Shown here in pieces: positions 12,489 through 27,090 of a stretch of 64,000 bases of DNA. Each line of letters begins with the position of its first letter. Position 1 is the stretch's first letter. The stretch comes from Megachile rotundata (Eukaryota > Arthropoda > Insecta > Hymenoptera > Megachilidae): the NCBI RefSeq assembly GCF_050947335.1, contig NW_027473512.1:186001-250000 (forward strand). The letters run 5' to 3'. A program made the translations under genes and the position numbers. Below the pieces are notes generated by a model, which saw only the letters and a program-made list of their open reading frames with translations, searched no databases and was not told where the DNA came from.

Positions 12489-12965
12489 ATGATTGTGATT
12501 GTATGTTTGTGATTGTATTATTGTGATTGTATGGTTGCGATTGTATGGTTGTGATTGTATGATCGCGATTGCATGATCGTGATTGTATGATTGTGATTGT
12601 ATGATTGTGATTGTATTATTGTGATTGTATTATTGTGCTTCTATGATTGTGATTGTATGATTGTTATTGTATTATTGTGATTGAATTATTGTGCTTCTAT
12701 GATTGTGATTGTATGATTGCGAATGTATGATTGTGATTTTATGATTGTATTTGAATGATTGTGATTATATGATTGTGACTGTATTATTGTGATTTTATGA
12801 TTGTGTATGAGAGATTGTAAATGAATGATTGCTATTTTATGGGTGTGACTGTATTATTGTGATTGTGAGTTTGTGATTCTGAGATTGTAATTGTATGACT
12901 GTCATTGTATGATCGTGATGGTATGATTGGTTTTGTATGATTGTAATTGTATGATTGTGGTCGTA
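12431..12965. repeat. Duplicated block, offset 2,828-2,856 (right copy)
   Basis: This is the counterpart of 9,575-10,140, two 14-bp units shorter between the head and the GTGCTTCTATG pair. It has a TTTTAGGAGG head where the left copy has TTTTAGGAGA. Confidence 0.8.
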
Positions 12966-14996
12966 TGACTGTGATTGTATGATTGTGATTGTATGATTGT
13001 GATTGTATGATTGCGATTGTATGAACGTGATTGTATGATTCTGATTTTATGAGTGTGATTGTATGATTGTGATTGCATGATTGTGATTGTATGATTGTGA
13101 TAGTATGATTGCGACTGCAGGATTGTGCTTGTATGATTGCAATTGTATGATTGTGATTGTATGATTGTGATTGCATGATAGTGATTGTAATTGCGATTGT
13201 ATGATTGTAATTGTATGACTGTGGTAGTATGACTGTGATTGTATGATAGTGATTGTATGATTGTGGTTGTATAAGTGCGATTGTATGATTGTGACTGTAT
13301 GAGTGTGATTGTATGATTGTGATAGTATGATTGTGATTGTATGATTGTGATTGTATCAATGTTTTTGGGAGATTGTATTTATATGGTTGCGATTGTATGA
13401 TTGTTATTGTATGATTGTGATTGTATGTTTGTGATTGTGTGAATGCCGTTGTATGATTGTGATTGTATGATTGTGATTGTATGTGTGTGATTGTATGATT
13501 GTGACTGTATGATTGTGATTGTATTATTGTGATTGTATGATTGTGATTGTATGATTGTGATTGAATGACTGCTTTTAAATGATTGTCATTGTAATATTGT
13601 GACTGTATGATTGTGATTGTATGATTGTGGTTGTATGATTCTGATTGTATGATTGTGATAGTATGATTGCGACTGCAGGATTGTGTTTGTATGGTTGCAA
13701 TTGTATGATTGTGGTTGTATGATTGTGATTGCATGGTAGTGATTGTAATTGCGATTGTATCATTGTAATTGTATGACTGTGGTAGTATGACTGTGATTGT
13801 ATGATAGTGATTGTATGATTGCGACTGTATGATTGGGATTGTATGATTGTGATTCCATTTTTGTGATTGTATGATTGTGATTGTATCAGTGTTTTTGGGA
13901 GATTGTATTTGAATGATTGCCATTGTATGATTGTGATTGAATGATTGTGATTGTATGATTGTGATTGTATGATTGTGATTGTATGAGTGCGATTGTATGA
14001 TTGCGATTTTATGATTGTGATTGTATGATTGTTGTTGTATGATTGTGATTGTATGATTGTTTTTGGGAGATTGTATTTATATGATTGCGAATGTATGATT
14101 GTAATTGTATGATTGTGATTGTATGATTGTGATTGTGTGATTGTGATTTTATGATTGTGATCGTATGATTGTGACGGTATGAGTGTGATTGTATGATTGT
14201 GATAGTATGATTGTTTTTGCATGATTGCGATTGCAGAATTGTGTTTGTATGATTGCAATTGTATGATTGTGGTCGTATGACTGTGATTGTATGATTGTGA
14301 TTGTATGGTAGTGATTGAATGATTGCGATTGTATGATTGTGATTGAATCACTGCTTTTGAATGTGTGTGATTGTATTACTGTGATTGTATGATTCTGATT
14401 GTATGATTGTGACCGTATGAGTGTGATTGTATGATTGTGTTAGTATGATTGTTATTGTATTATTGTGATTGTATGATTGTGATTGTATGATTGTGATTGT
14501 GTGATTGTGATTGCATGATTGTGATTGTATGATTGTGATTGTATGATTGTGACGGTATGAGTGTGATTGTATGATTGTGATAGTATGATTGTTATTGCAT
14601 GATTGCGGTTGCAGAATTGTGTTGGTATGATTGTTGTTGTATGATTGTGATTGTATGTTTCTGATTGTATGGTTGTGATTGTATGGTTGTGATTGTATGA
14701 TTGCTATTGTATGATTGCGACTGTATGATCGTGATTGTATGATTGTGATTGGATAGTTGTGATTGTGTGATTCTGATTGAATGATTGTGATTGTATGATT
14801 GCGATTGTATGATTGCGATTGTATGATTGTGATTGCATGGTTGTGATTGTACGATTGTGATTGTGCGATTGTGATTCTATGATTGTGATTGTATGATTGT
14901 GACTGTATGAGTGTGACTGTATGATTGTGATTGTGTTTTTGTGAATGTATGATTGTGATTGTATGACTGTGATTTTATGATTGTGATTGTATCAGT

Positions 14997-17190
14997 GTTT
15001 TTGGGAGATTGTATTTATATGATTGCGATTCTATGATTGTGATTGAATGATTGTGATTGTATGATTGTGATTGTATGATTATGATTGTATGAGTGCGATT
15101 GTATGATTGCGATTTTATGATTATGATTGTATGATTGTTGTTGTATGAATGCCATTGTATGATTGTGATTGTATGATTGTGATTGTATGATTGTGATTGT
15201 ATGAGTGCGATTGTATGATTGCGATTTTATGATTGTGATTGTATGATTGTGATTGTATGATTGTGATTGTATGATTGTGATTGTAGGACTGTGACAGTAT
15301 GTTTGTGATTGTATGATTGTGATTGTATGATTGTGATTGTATGATTGTGATTGTATGATTGTGATTGTATGATTGTGATTGTGTGATTGTGATTTTATGA
15401 TTGTGATTGTATGATTGTGACGGTATGAGTGTGATTGTATGATTGTGATAGTATGATTGTTTTTGCAAGATTGCGATTGCAGAATTGTGTTTGTATGATT
15501 GTTATTGTATGATTGTGGTTGTATGTTTGTGATTGTATTAATGTGATTGTATGGTTGTGATTGTATGGTTGTGATTGTATGATTGCGATTGTATGATCGT
15601 GATTGTATGATTGTGAGTGTATAGTTGTGATTGTGTGATTGTGATTGTATGATTGTGATTGTATGATTGCGATTGTATGATTGTGATTGCATGGTTGTGA
15701 TTGCACGATTGTGATTCTATGATTGTGATAGTATGATTGTGACTGTATGAGTGTGATTGTATGATTGTGATTGTATGACTGTGATTGTATGACTGTGATT
15801 GTATGATTGTGATTGTATGATCGTGATTATATGACTGTGATTGTATGATACTGATTGAATGATTGCGATTGTATGACTGTGATTGAATCACTGTTTTTGA
15901 ATGTTTGTGATTGTATTACTGTGATTGTATGATTATGATTGTATGACTGTGATTGTATGATTGTGATTGTATGATTGTGACCGTATGAGTGTGATTGTAT
16001 GATTGTGATAGTATGATTGTTATTGTATTATTGTGATTGTATGATTGTGATTGTATGATTGTGATTGTATGATTGTGATTGTATGATTGTGACGGTATGA
16101 GTGATTGTATGATTGTTATTGCATGATTGCGGTTGCAGAATTGTGTTGGTATGATTGTTGTTGTATGATTGTGATTGTATGTTTGTGATTGTATGGTTGT
16201 GATTGTATGACTGTGATTGTATGATTGTGATTGTATGATTGTGACCGTATGAGTGTGATTGTATGATTGTGATAGTGTGATTGTTATTGTATTATTGTGA
16301 TTGTATGATTGTGATTGTATGATTGTGATTGTATGATTGTGATTGTATGATTGTGATTGTATGATTGTGACGGTATGAGTGTGATTGTATGATTGTGATA
16401 GTATGATTGTTATTGCATGATTGCGGTTGCAGAATTGTGTTGGTATGATTGTTGTTGTATGATTGTGATTGTATGTTTGTGATTGTATGGTTGTGATTGT
16501 ATGGTTGTGATTGTATGATTGCTATTGTATGATTGCGACTGTATGATCGTGATTGTATGATTGTGATTGGATAGTTGTGATTGTGTGATTCTGATTGTAT
16601 GATTGTGATTGTATGATTGCGATTGTATGATTGTGATTGCATGGTTGTGATTGTACGATTGTGATTGTACGATTGTGATTCTATGATTGTGATTGTATGA
16701 TTTTGACTGTATGAGTGTGATTGTATGATTGTGATTGTATGATTGTGATTGTATGATTGTGATTGTATGATTGTGATTGTATGATTGTGATTGTATGATT
16801 GTGATTGTATGATTGTGATTTTATGATTGTGACTGTATGACTGTGATTGTATGATTGTGGTCGCATGACTGGGATTGTATGATTGTGATTGTATGATTGT
16901 GATTGTATGATTGTGATAGTATGATTGCGACTGCAGGACTGTGCTTGTATGATTGCAATTGTATGATTGTGATTGTATGATTGTGATTGCATGATTGTGA
17001 TTGCATTATTGTGATTGTAATTGCGATTGTATGAATGTAATTGTATGACTGTGGTAGTATGACTTTGATTGTATGATAGTGATTGTATGATTGCGACTGT
17101 ATGATTGGGATTGTATGATTGTGATTGTGTTTTTGTGAATGTATGATTGTGATCGTATGACTGTGATTTTATGATTGTGATTGTATCAGT
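14997..17190. repeat. HOR copy R1 (type A, partly duplicated)
   Basis: Length 2,194 bp. CACTGTTTTTGAATG lies at about 15,890 and GATTGGATAG at about 16,566. The GACCG-to-GCGGTTGCAG section is present twice (first GCGGTTGCAG near 16,131, second near 16,424). The first has lost 16 bp, reading GACGGTATGAGTGATTG at 16,091. That deletion (14 + 2) accounts for the length being 2 bp off the expected remainder. Confidence 0.85.
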
Positions 17191-18840
17191 GTTTTTGGGA
17201 GATTGTATTTATATGATTGCGATTCTATGATTGTGATTGAATGATTGTAATTGTATGATTGTGATTGTATGATTGTGATTGTATGAGTGCGATTGTATGA
17301 TTGCGATTTTATGATTGTGATTGTATGATTGTTGTTGTATGAATGCCATTGTATGATTGTGATTGTATGATTGTGATTGTATGAGTGCGATTGTATGATT
17401 GCGATTTTATGATTGTGATTGTATGATTGTGATTGTATGATTGTGACTGTATGATTGTGATTGTAGGACTGTGACAGTATGTTTGTGATAGTATGATTGT
17501 GATTGTATGATTGTGATTGTATGATTGTGATTGTATGATTGTGATAGTATGATTGTGATTCTATGATTGTGATAGTATGATTGCGACTGTATGAGTGTGA
17601 TTGTATGATTGTGATTGTATGACTGTGATTGTATGACTGTGATTGTATGGTTGTGATTGTATGATTGTGATTTTATGATTGTGACTGTATGACTGTGATT
17701 GTATGATTGTGGTCGCATGACTAGGATTGTATGATTGTGATTGTATGATTGTGATTGTGTGATTGTGATTTTATGATTGTGATTGTATGATTGTGACGGT
17801 ATGAGTGTGATTGTATGATTGTGATAGTATGATTGTTTTTGCATGATTGCGATTGCAGAATTGTGTTTGTATGATTGTAATTGTATGATTGTGGTCGTAT
17901 GACTGTGATTGTATGATTATGATTGTATGATAGTGATTGAATGATTGCGATTGTATGATTGTGATTGAATCACTGCTTTTGAATGTGTGTGATTGTATTA
18001 CTGTGATTGTATGATTCTGATTGTATGATTGTGACCGTATGAGTGTGATTGTATGATTGTGATAGTATGATTGTTATTGTATTATTGTGATTGTATGATT
18101 GTGATTGTATGATTGTGATTGTATGATTGTGATTGTATGATTGTGACGGTATGAGTGTGATTGTATGATTGCGATAGTATGATTGTTATTGCATGATTGC
18201 GGTTGCAGAATTGTGTTGGTATGATTGTTGTTGTATGATTGTGATTGTATGTTTGTGATTGTATGGTTGTGATTGTATGGTTGTGATTGTACGATTGCTA
18301 TTGTATGATTGCGACTGTATGATCGTGATTGTATGATTGTGATTGGATAGTTGTGATTGTGTGATTCTGATTGTATGATTGTGATTGTATGATTGCGATT
18401 GTATGATTGTGATTGCATGGTTGTGATTGTACGATTGTGATTGTACGATTGTGATTCTATGATTGTGATTGTATGATTGTGTCTGTATGAGTGTGATTGT
18501 ATGATTGTGGTCGCATGACTGGGATTGTATGATTGTGATTGTATGATTGTGATTGTATGATTGTGATAGTATGATTGCGACTGCAGGATTGTGCTTGTAT
18601 GATTGCAATTGTATTATTGTGATTGTATGATTGTGATTGCATGATTGTGATTGCATTATTGTGATTGTAATTGCGATTGTATGAATGTAATTGTATGACT
18701 GTGGTAGTATGACTCTGATTGTATGATAGTGATTTTATGATTGCGACTGTATGATTGGGATTGTATGATTGTGATTGTGTTTTTGTGAATGTATGATTGT
18801 GATTGTATGACTGTGATTTTATGATTGTGATTGTATCAGT
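17191..18840. repeat. HOR copy R2 (type B)
   Basis: Length 1,650 bp (117 x 14 + 12). It carries AGGACTGTGACAG at 17,464, GACTAGG near 17,709, the type B block CACTGCTTTTGAATG near 17,970, GATTGGATAG near 18,341 and the 12-bp short unit near 18,668. Confidence 0.85.
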
Positions 18841-20448
18841 GTTTTTGGGAGATTGTATTTATATGATTGCGATTCTATGATTGTGATTGAATGATTGTAA
18901 TTGTATGATTGTGATTGTATGATTGTGATTGTATGAGTGCGATTGTATGATTGCGATTTTATGATTGTGATTGTATGATTGTTGTTGTATGAATGCCATT
19001 GTATGATTGTGATTGTATGATTGTGATTGTATGAGTGCGATTGTATGATTGCGATTTTATGATTGTGATTGTATGATTGTGATTGTATGATTGTGATTGT
19101 ATGATTGTGATTGTAGGACTGTGACAGTATGTTTGTGATAGTATGATTGTGATTGTATGATTGTGATTGTATGATTGTGATTGTATGATAGTGATTGTAT
19201 GATTGTGATTGTATGATTGTGATTGTGTGATTTTGATTTTATGATTGTGATTGTATGATTGTGACGGTATGAGTGTGATTGTATGATTGTGATAGTATGA
19301 TCGTGATTGTATGATTGTGAGTGTACAGTTGTGATTGTGTGATTGTGATTGTATGATTGTGATTGTATGATTGCGATTGTATGATTGTGATTGCATGGTT
19401 GTGATTGCACGATTGTGATTCTATGATTGTGATAGTATGATTGTGACTGTATGAGTGTGATTGTATGATTGTGATTGTATGACTGTGATTGTATGACTGT
19501 GATTGTATGGTTGTGATTGTATGATTGTGATTTTATGATTGTGACTGTATGACTGTGATTGTATGATTGTGGTCGCATGACTAGGATTGTATGATTGTGA
19601 TTGTATGATTGTGATTATATGATTGTGATAGTATGATTGCGACTGCAGGATTGTGTTTGTATGGTTGCAATTGTATGATTGTGGTTGTATGATTGTGATC
19701 GCATGGTAGTGATTGTAATTGCGATTGTATCATTGTAATTGTATGACTGTGGTAGTATGACTGTGATTGTATGATAGTGATTGTATGATTGCGACTGTAT
19801 GATTGGGATTGTATGATTGTGATTGCATTTTTGTGATTGTATGATTGTGATTGTATCAGTGTTTTTGGGAGATTGTGATTGTATGATTGCGATTGTATGA
19901 TTGTGATTGCATGGTTGTGATTGTACGATTGTGATTGTACGATTGTGATTCTATGATTGTGATTGTATGATTTTGACTGTATGAGTGTGATTGTATGATT
20001 GTGATTGTATGATTGTGATTGTATGATTGTGATTGTATGATTGTGATTGTATGATTGTGATTGTATGATTGTGATTGTATGATTGTGATTTTATGATTGT
20101 GACTGTATGACTGTGATTGTATGATTGTGGTCGCATGACTGGGATTGTATGATTGTGATTGTATGATTGTGATTGTATGATTGTGATAGTATGATTGCGA
20201 CTGCAGGATTGTGCTTGTATGATTGCAATTGTATGATTGTGATTGTATGATTGTGATTGCATGATTGTGATTGCATTATTGTGATTGTATGAATGTAATT
20301 GTATGACTGTGGTAGTATGACTTTGATTGTATGATAGTGATTGTATGATTGCGACTGTATGATTGGGATTGTATGATTGTGATTGTGTTTTTGTGAATGT
20401 ATGATTGTGATTGTATGACTGTGATTTTATGATTGTGATTGTATCAGT
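18841..20448. repeat. HOR copy R3 (chimeric, internal deletion)
   Basis: Length 1,608 bp. A second GTGTTTTTGGGAG occurs at 19,859, but it runs into GATTGTGATTGTATGATTG instead of TATTTATATG. It is then followed directly by the CATGGTTGTGATTGTACG section that normally lies far downstream. The CACTG, GACCG, GCGGTTGCAG and GATTGGATAG blocks are missing. The short unit near 20,287 is also absent (GATTGTATGAATG with no AATTGC), so the stretch 19,861-20,449 is exactly 42 x 14 bp. Confidence 0.85.
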
Positions 20449-23190
20449 GTTTTTGGGAGATTGTATTTATATGATTGCGATTCTATGATTGTGATTGAAT
20501 GATTGTAATTGTATGATTGTGATTGTATGATTGTGATTGTATGAGTGCGATTGTATGATTGCGATTTTATGATTGTGATTGTATGATTGTTGTTGTATGA
20601 ATGCCATTGTATGATTGTGATTGTATGATTGTGATTGTATGAGTGCGATTGTATGATTGCGATTTTATGATTGTGATTGTATGATTGTGATTGTATGATT
20701 GTGATTGTATGATTGTGATTGTAGGACTGTGACAGTATGTTTGTGATAGTATGATTGTGATTGTATGATTGTGATTGTATGATTGTGATTGTATGATTGT
20801 GATAGTATGATTGTGATTCTATGATTGTGATAGTATGATTGCGACTGTATGAGTGTGATTGTATGATTGTGATTGTATGACTGTGATTGTATGACTGTGA
20901 TTGTATGGTTGTGATTGTATGATTGTGATTTTATGATTGTGACTGTATGACTGTGATTGTATGATTGTGGTCGCATGACTAGGATTGTATGATTGTGATT
21001 GTATGATTGTGATTGTGTGATTGTGATTTTATGATTGTGATTGTATGATTGTGACGGTATGAGTGTGATTGTATGATTGTGATAGTATGATTGTTTTTGC
21101 ATGATTGCGATTGCAGAATTGTGTTTGTATGATTGTAATTGTATGATTGTGGTCGTATGACTGTGATTGTATGATTGTGATTGTATGATAGTGATTGAAT
21201 GATTGCGATTGTATGATTGTGATTGAATCACTGCTTTTGAATGTGTGTGATTGTATTACTGTGATTGTATGATTCTGATTGTATGATTGTGACCGTATGA
21301 GTGTGATTGTATGATTGTGTTAGTATGATTGTTATTGTATTATTGTGATTGTATGATTGTGATTGTATGATTGTGATTGTATGATTGTGATTGTATGAGT
21401 GCGATTGTATGATTGCGATTTTATGATTATGATTGTATGATTGTTGTTGTATGAATGCCATTGTATGATTGTGATTGTATGATTGTGATTGTATGATTGT
21501 GATTGTATGAGTGCGATTGTATGATTGCGATTTTATGATTGTGATTGTATGATTGTGATTGTATGATTGTGATTGTATGATTGTGATTGTAGGACTGTGA
21601 CAGTATGTTTGTGATAGTATGATTGTGATTGTATGATTGTGATTGTATGATTGTGATTGTATGATTGTGATTGTATGATTGTGATTGTATGATTGTGATT
21701 GTGTGATTGTGATTTTATGATTGTGATTGTATGATTGTGACGGTATGAGTGTGATTGTATGATTGTGATAGTAAGATTGTTTTTGCAAGATTGCGATTGC
21801 AGAATTGTGTTTGTATGATTGTTATTGTATGATTGTGGTTGTATGTTTGTGATTGTATTAATGTGATTGTATGGTTGTGATTGTATGGTTGTGATTGTAT
21901 GATTGCGATTGTATGATCGTGATTGTATGATTGTGAGTGTATAGTTGTGATTGTGTGATTGTGATTGTATGATTGTGATTGTACGATTGCGATTGTATGA
22001 TTGTGATTGCATGGTTGTGATTGCACGATTGTGATTCTATGATTGTGATAGTATGATTGTGACTGTATGAGTGTGATTGTATGATTGTGATTGTATGACT
22101 GTGATTGTATGACTGTGATTGTATGATTGTGATTGTATGATCGTGATTATATGACTGTGATTGTATGATACTGATTGAATGATTGCGGTTGTATGACTGT
22201 GATTGAATCACTGTTTTTGAATGTTTGTGATTGTATTACTGTGATTGTATGATTATGATTGTATGACTGTGATTGTATGATTGTGATTGTATGATTGTGA
22301 CCGTATCAGTGTGATTGTATGATTGTGATAGTATGATTGTTATTGTATTATTGTGATTGTATGATTGTGATTGTATGATTGTGATTGTATGATTGTGATT
22401 GTATGATTGTGATTGTATGATTGTGATTGTATGATTGTGACGGTATGAGTGTGATTGTATGATTGTTATTGCATGATTGCGGTTGCAGAATTGTGTTGGT
22501 ATGATTGTTGTTGTATGATTGTGATTGTATGTTTGTGGTTGTATGGTTGTGATTGTATGGTTGTGATTGTATGATTGCTATTGTATGATTGCGACTGTAT
22601 GATCGTGATTGTATGATTGTGATTGGATAGTTGTGATTGTGTGATTCTGATTGTATGATTGTGATTGTATGATTGCGATTGTATGATTGTGATTGCATGG
22701 TTGTGATTGTACGATTGTGATTGTACGATTGTGATTCTATGATTGTGATTGTCTGATTTTGACTGTATGAGTGTGATTGTATGATTGTGATTGTATGATT
22801 GTGATTGTATGATTGTGATTGTATGATTGTGATTGTATGATTGTGATTGTATGATTGTGATTGTATGATTGTGATTGTATGATTGTGATTTTATGATTGT
22901 GACTGTATGACTGTGATTGTATGATTGTGGTCGCATGACTGGGATTGTATGATTGTGATTGTATGATTGTGATTGTATGATTGAGATTGCATAATTGTGA
23001 TTGCATTATTGTGATTGTAATTGCGATTGTATGAATGTAATTGTAAGACTGTGGTAGTATGACTCTGATTGTATGATAGTGATTGTATGATTGCGACTGT
23101 ATGATTGGGATCGTATGATTGTGATTGTGTTTTTGTGAATGTATGATTGTGATTGTATGACTGTGATTTTATGATTGTGATTGTATCAGT
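20449..23190. repeat. HOR copy R4 (type B joined to type A)
   Basis: Length 2,742 bp (195 x 14 + 12). Type B blocks (GACTAGG near 20,980, CACTGCTTTTG near 21,228) are followed by a second GTTGTATGAATGCCATTG near 21,450 and a complete type A series (CACTGTTTTTG near 22,208, GACCGTATCAG near 22,300). This is a composite from unequal exchange. GACCGTATCAG and TTGCGGTTGTATGACTG are shared with R13. Confidence 0.85.
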
Positions 23191-25468
23191 GTTTTTGGGA
23201 GATTGTATTTATATGATTGCGATTCTATGATTGTGATTGAATGATTGTAATTGTATGATTGTGATTGTATGATTGTGATTGTATGAGTGCGATTGTATGA
23301 TTGCGATTTTATGATTGTGATTGTATGATTGTTGTTGTATGAATGCCATTGTATGATTGTGATTGTATGATTGTGATTGTATGAGTGCGATTGTATGATT
23401 GCGATTTTATGATTGTGATTGTATGATTGTGATTGTATGATTGTGATTGTATGATTGTGATTGTATGATTGTGATTGTAGGACTGTGACAGTATGTTTGT
23501 GATAGTATGATTGTGATTGTATGATTGTGATTGTATGATTGTGATTGTGTGATTGTGATTTTATGATTGTGATTGTATGATTGTGACGGTATGAGTGTGA
23601 TTGTATGATTGTGATTTTATGATTATGATTGTATGATTGTTGTTGTATGAATGCCATTGTATGATTGTGATTGTATGATTGTGATTGTATGATTGTGATT
23701 GTATGAGTGCGATTGTTTGATTGCGATTTTATGATTGTGATTGTATGATTGTGATTGTATGATTGTGATTGTATGATTGTGATTGTAGGACTGTGACAGT
23801 ATGTTTGTGATAGTATGATTGTGATTGTATGATTGTGATTTTATGATTGTGATTGTATGATTGTGATTGTATGATTGTGATTGTGTGATTGTGATTTTAT
23901 GATTGTGATTGTATGATTGTGACGGTATGAGTGTGATTGTATGATTGTGATAGTATGATTGTTTTTGCAAGATTGCGATTGCAGAATTGTGTTTGTATGA
24001 TTGTTATTGTATGATTGTGGTTGTATGTTTGTGATTGTATTAATGTGATTGTATGGTTGTGATTGTATGGTTGTGATTGTATGATTGCGATTGTATGATC
24101 GTGATTGTATGATTGTGAGTGTATAGTTGTGATTGTGTGATTGTGATTGTATGATTGTGATTGTATGATTGCGATTGTATGATTGTGATTGCATGGTTGT
24201 GATTGCACGATTGCGATTCTATGATTGTGATAGTATGATTGTGACTGTATGAGTGTGATTGTATGATTGTGATTGTATGACTGTGATTGTATGACTGTGA
24301 TTGTATGATTGTGATTGTATGATCGTGATTATATGACTGTGATTGTATGATACTGATTGAATGATTGCGATTGTATGACTGTGATTGAATCACTGTTTTT
24401 GAATGTTTGTGATTGTATTACTGTGATTGTATGATTATGATTGTATGACTGTGATTGTATGATTGTGATTGTATGATTGTGACCGTATGAGTGTGATTGT
24501 ATGATTGTGATAGTATGATTGTTATTGTATTATTGTGATTGTATGATTGTGATTGTATGATTGTGATTGTATGATTGTGATTGTATGATTGTGATTGTAT
24601 GATTGTGATTGTATGATTGTGACGGTATGAGTGTGATTGTATGATTGTTATTGCATGATTGCGGTTGCAGAATTGTGTTGGTATGATTGTTGTTGTATGA
24701 TTGTGATTGTATGTTTGTGATTGTATGGTTGTGATTGTATGGTTGTGATTGTATGATTGCTATTGTATGATTGCGACTGTATGATCGTGATTGTATGATT
24801 GTGATTGGATAGTTGTGATTGTGTGATTCTGATTGTATGATTGTGATTGTATGATTGCGATTGTATGATTGTGATTGCATGGTTGTGATTGTACGATTGT
24901 GATTGTACGATTGTGATTCTGTGATTGTGATTGTATGATTCTGACTGTATGAGTGTGATTGTATGATTGTGATTGTATGATTGTGATTGTATGATTGTGA
25001 TTGTATGATTGTGATTGTATGATTGTGATTGTATGATTGTGATTGTATGATTGTGATTGTATGATTGTGATTGTATGATTGTGATTGTATGATTGTGATT
25101 TTATGATTGTGACTGTATGACTGTGATTGTATGATTGTGGTCGCATGACTGGGATTGTATGATTGTGATTGTATGATTGTGATTATATGATTGTGATAGT
25201 ATGATTGCGACTGCAGGATTGTGCTTGTATGATTGCAATTGTATGATTGTGATTGTATGATTGTGATTGCATGATTGTGATTGCATTATTGTGATTGTAA
25301 TTGCGATTGTATGAATGTAATTGTATGACTGTGGTAGTATGACTCTGATTGTATGATAGTGATTGTATGATTGCGACTGTATGATTGGGATTGTATGATT
25401 GTGATTGTTTTTGTGAATGTATGATTGTGATTGTATGACTGTGATTTTATGATTGTGATTGTATCAGT
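23191..25468. repeat. HOR copy R5 (type A)
   Basis: Length 2,278 bp. It is the left partner of R8, at an offset of 5,312 bp. The GTTGTATGAATGCCATTG and AGGACTGTGACAG section is present twice. GATTGTTTTTGTGAATG near 25,404 lacks the GT found in other copies (GATTGTGTTTTTGTG). That 2-bp loss explains why the length is 2 bp short of 14n + 12. Confidence 0.88.
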
Positions 25469-27090
25469 GTTTTTGGGAGATTGTATTTATATGATTGCGA
25501 TTCTATGATTGTGGTTGAATGATTGTAATTTTATGATTGTGATTGTATGATTGTGATTGTATGAGTGCGATTGTATGATTGCGATTTTATGATTGTGATT
25601 GTATGATTGTTGTTGTATGAATGCCATTGTATGATTGTGATTGTATGATTGTGATTGTATGAGTGCGATTGTATGATTGCGATTTTATGATTGTGATTGT
25701 ATGATTGTGATTGTATGATTGTGATTGTATGATTGTGATTGTATGATGGTGATTGTAGAACTGTGACAGTATGTTTGTGATAGTATGATTGTGATTGTAT
25801 GATTGTGATTGTATGATTGTGATTGTGTGATTGTGATTTTATGATTGTGATTGTATGATTGTGACGGTATGAGTGTGATTGTATGATTGTGATAGTATGA
25901 TTGTTTTTGCATGATTGCGATTGCAGAATTGTGTTTGTATGATTGTAATTGTATGATTGTGGTCGTATGACTGTGATTGTATGATTGTGATTGTATGATA
26001 GTGATTGAATGATTGCGATTGTATGATTGTGATTGAATCACTGCTTTTGAATGTGTGTGATTGTATTACTGTGATTGTATGATTCTGATTGTATGATTGT
26101 GACCGTATGAGTGTGATTGTATGATTGTGATAGTATGATTGTTATTGTATTATTGTGATTGTATGATTGTGATTGTATGATTGTGATTGTATGATTGTGA
26201 TTGTATGATTGTGATTGTATGATTGTGATTGTATGATTGTGATTGTATGATTGTGATTGTATGATTGTGACGGTATGAGTGTGATTGTATGATTGTGATA
26301 GTATGATTGTTATTGCATGATTGCGGTTGCAGAATTGTGTTGGTATGATTGTTGTTGTATGATTGTGATTGTATGTTTGTGATTGTATGGTTGTGATTGT
26401 ATGGTTGTGATTGTATGATTGCTATTGTATGATTGCGACTGTATGATCGTGATTGTATGATTGTGATTGGATAGTTGTGATTGTGTGATTCTGATTGTAT
26501 GATTGTGATTGTATGATTGCGATTGTATGATTGTGATTGCATGGTTGTGATTGTACGATTGTGATTGTACGATTGTGATTCTATGATTGTGATTGTATGA
26601 TTGTGACTGTATGAGTGTGATTGTATGATTGTGATTGTATGATTGTGATTGTATGATTGTGATTGTATGATTGTGATTGTATGATTGTGATTGTGTGATT
26701 GTGATTGTATGATTGTGATTTTATGATTGTGACTGTATGACTGTGATTGTATGATTGTGGTCGCATGACTGGGATTGTATGATTGTGATTGTATGATTGT
26801 GATTGTATGATTGTGATAGTATGATTGCGACTTCAGGATTGTGCTTGTATGATTGCAATTGTATGATTGTGATTGTATGATTGTGATTGCATGATTGCGA
26901 TTGCATTATTGTGATTGTAATTGCGATTGTATGAATGTAATTGTATGACTGTGGTAGTATGACTCTGATTGTATGATAGTGATTGTATGATTGCGACTGT
27001 ATGATTGGGATTGTATGATTGTGATTGTGTTTTTGTGAATGTATGATTGTGATTGTATGACTGTGATTTTATGATTGTGATTGTATCAGT
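25469..27090. repeat. HOR copy R6 (type B end)
   Basis: Length 1,622 bp (115 x 14 + 12). Private variants include GTAGAACTGTGACAG near 25,756 and GCGACTTCAGG near 26,827. It is the left partner of R9, from which it differs by 98 bp (7 units) in the homogeneous run after 26,590. Confidence 0.88.

Larger units (their letters stand above)
8931..14996. repeat. Domain II: transitional mosaic
   Basis: This stretch mixes landmarks of both neighbours. GTATCAATG heads typical of domain I occur at 9,575, 11,463, 11,857, 12,347, 12,431 and 13,353. Blocks typical of domain III also appear: GACGGTATGAGTG at about 9,152 and 10,748, GATTGCAGAATTGTG near 9,208 and 10,804, and the first GTATCAGTG head at about 13,883. 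It contains duplicated blocks offset by 1,596 (8,931-9,270 and 10,527-10,866), 2,128 (around 10,971 and 13,099) and 2,828-2,856 bp (9,575-10,140 and 12,431-12,965). I read it as the zone where the domain III HOR was assembled from older blocks; the direction of change is inference. Confidence 0.65.

Noticed and set aside
12832..13923. 363-codon - strand open frame
   Set aside because: Same explanation: a repeat-encoded peptide of Q, S, N, H, T and I with no recognisable domain.
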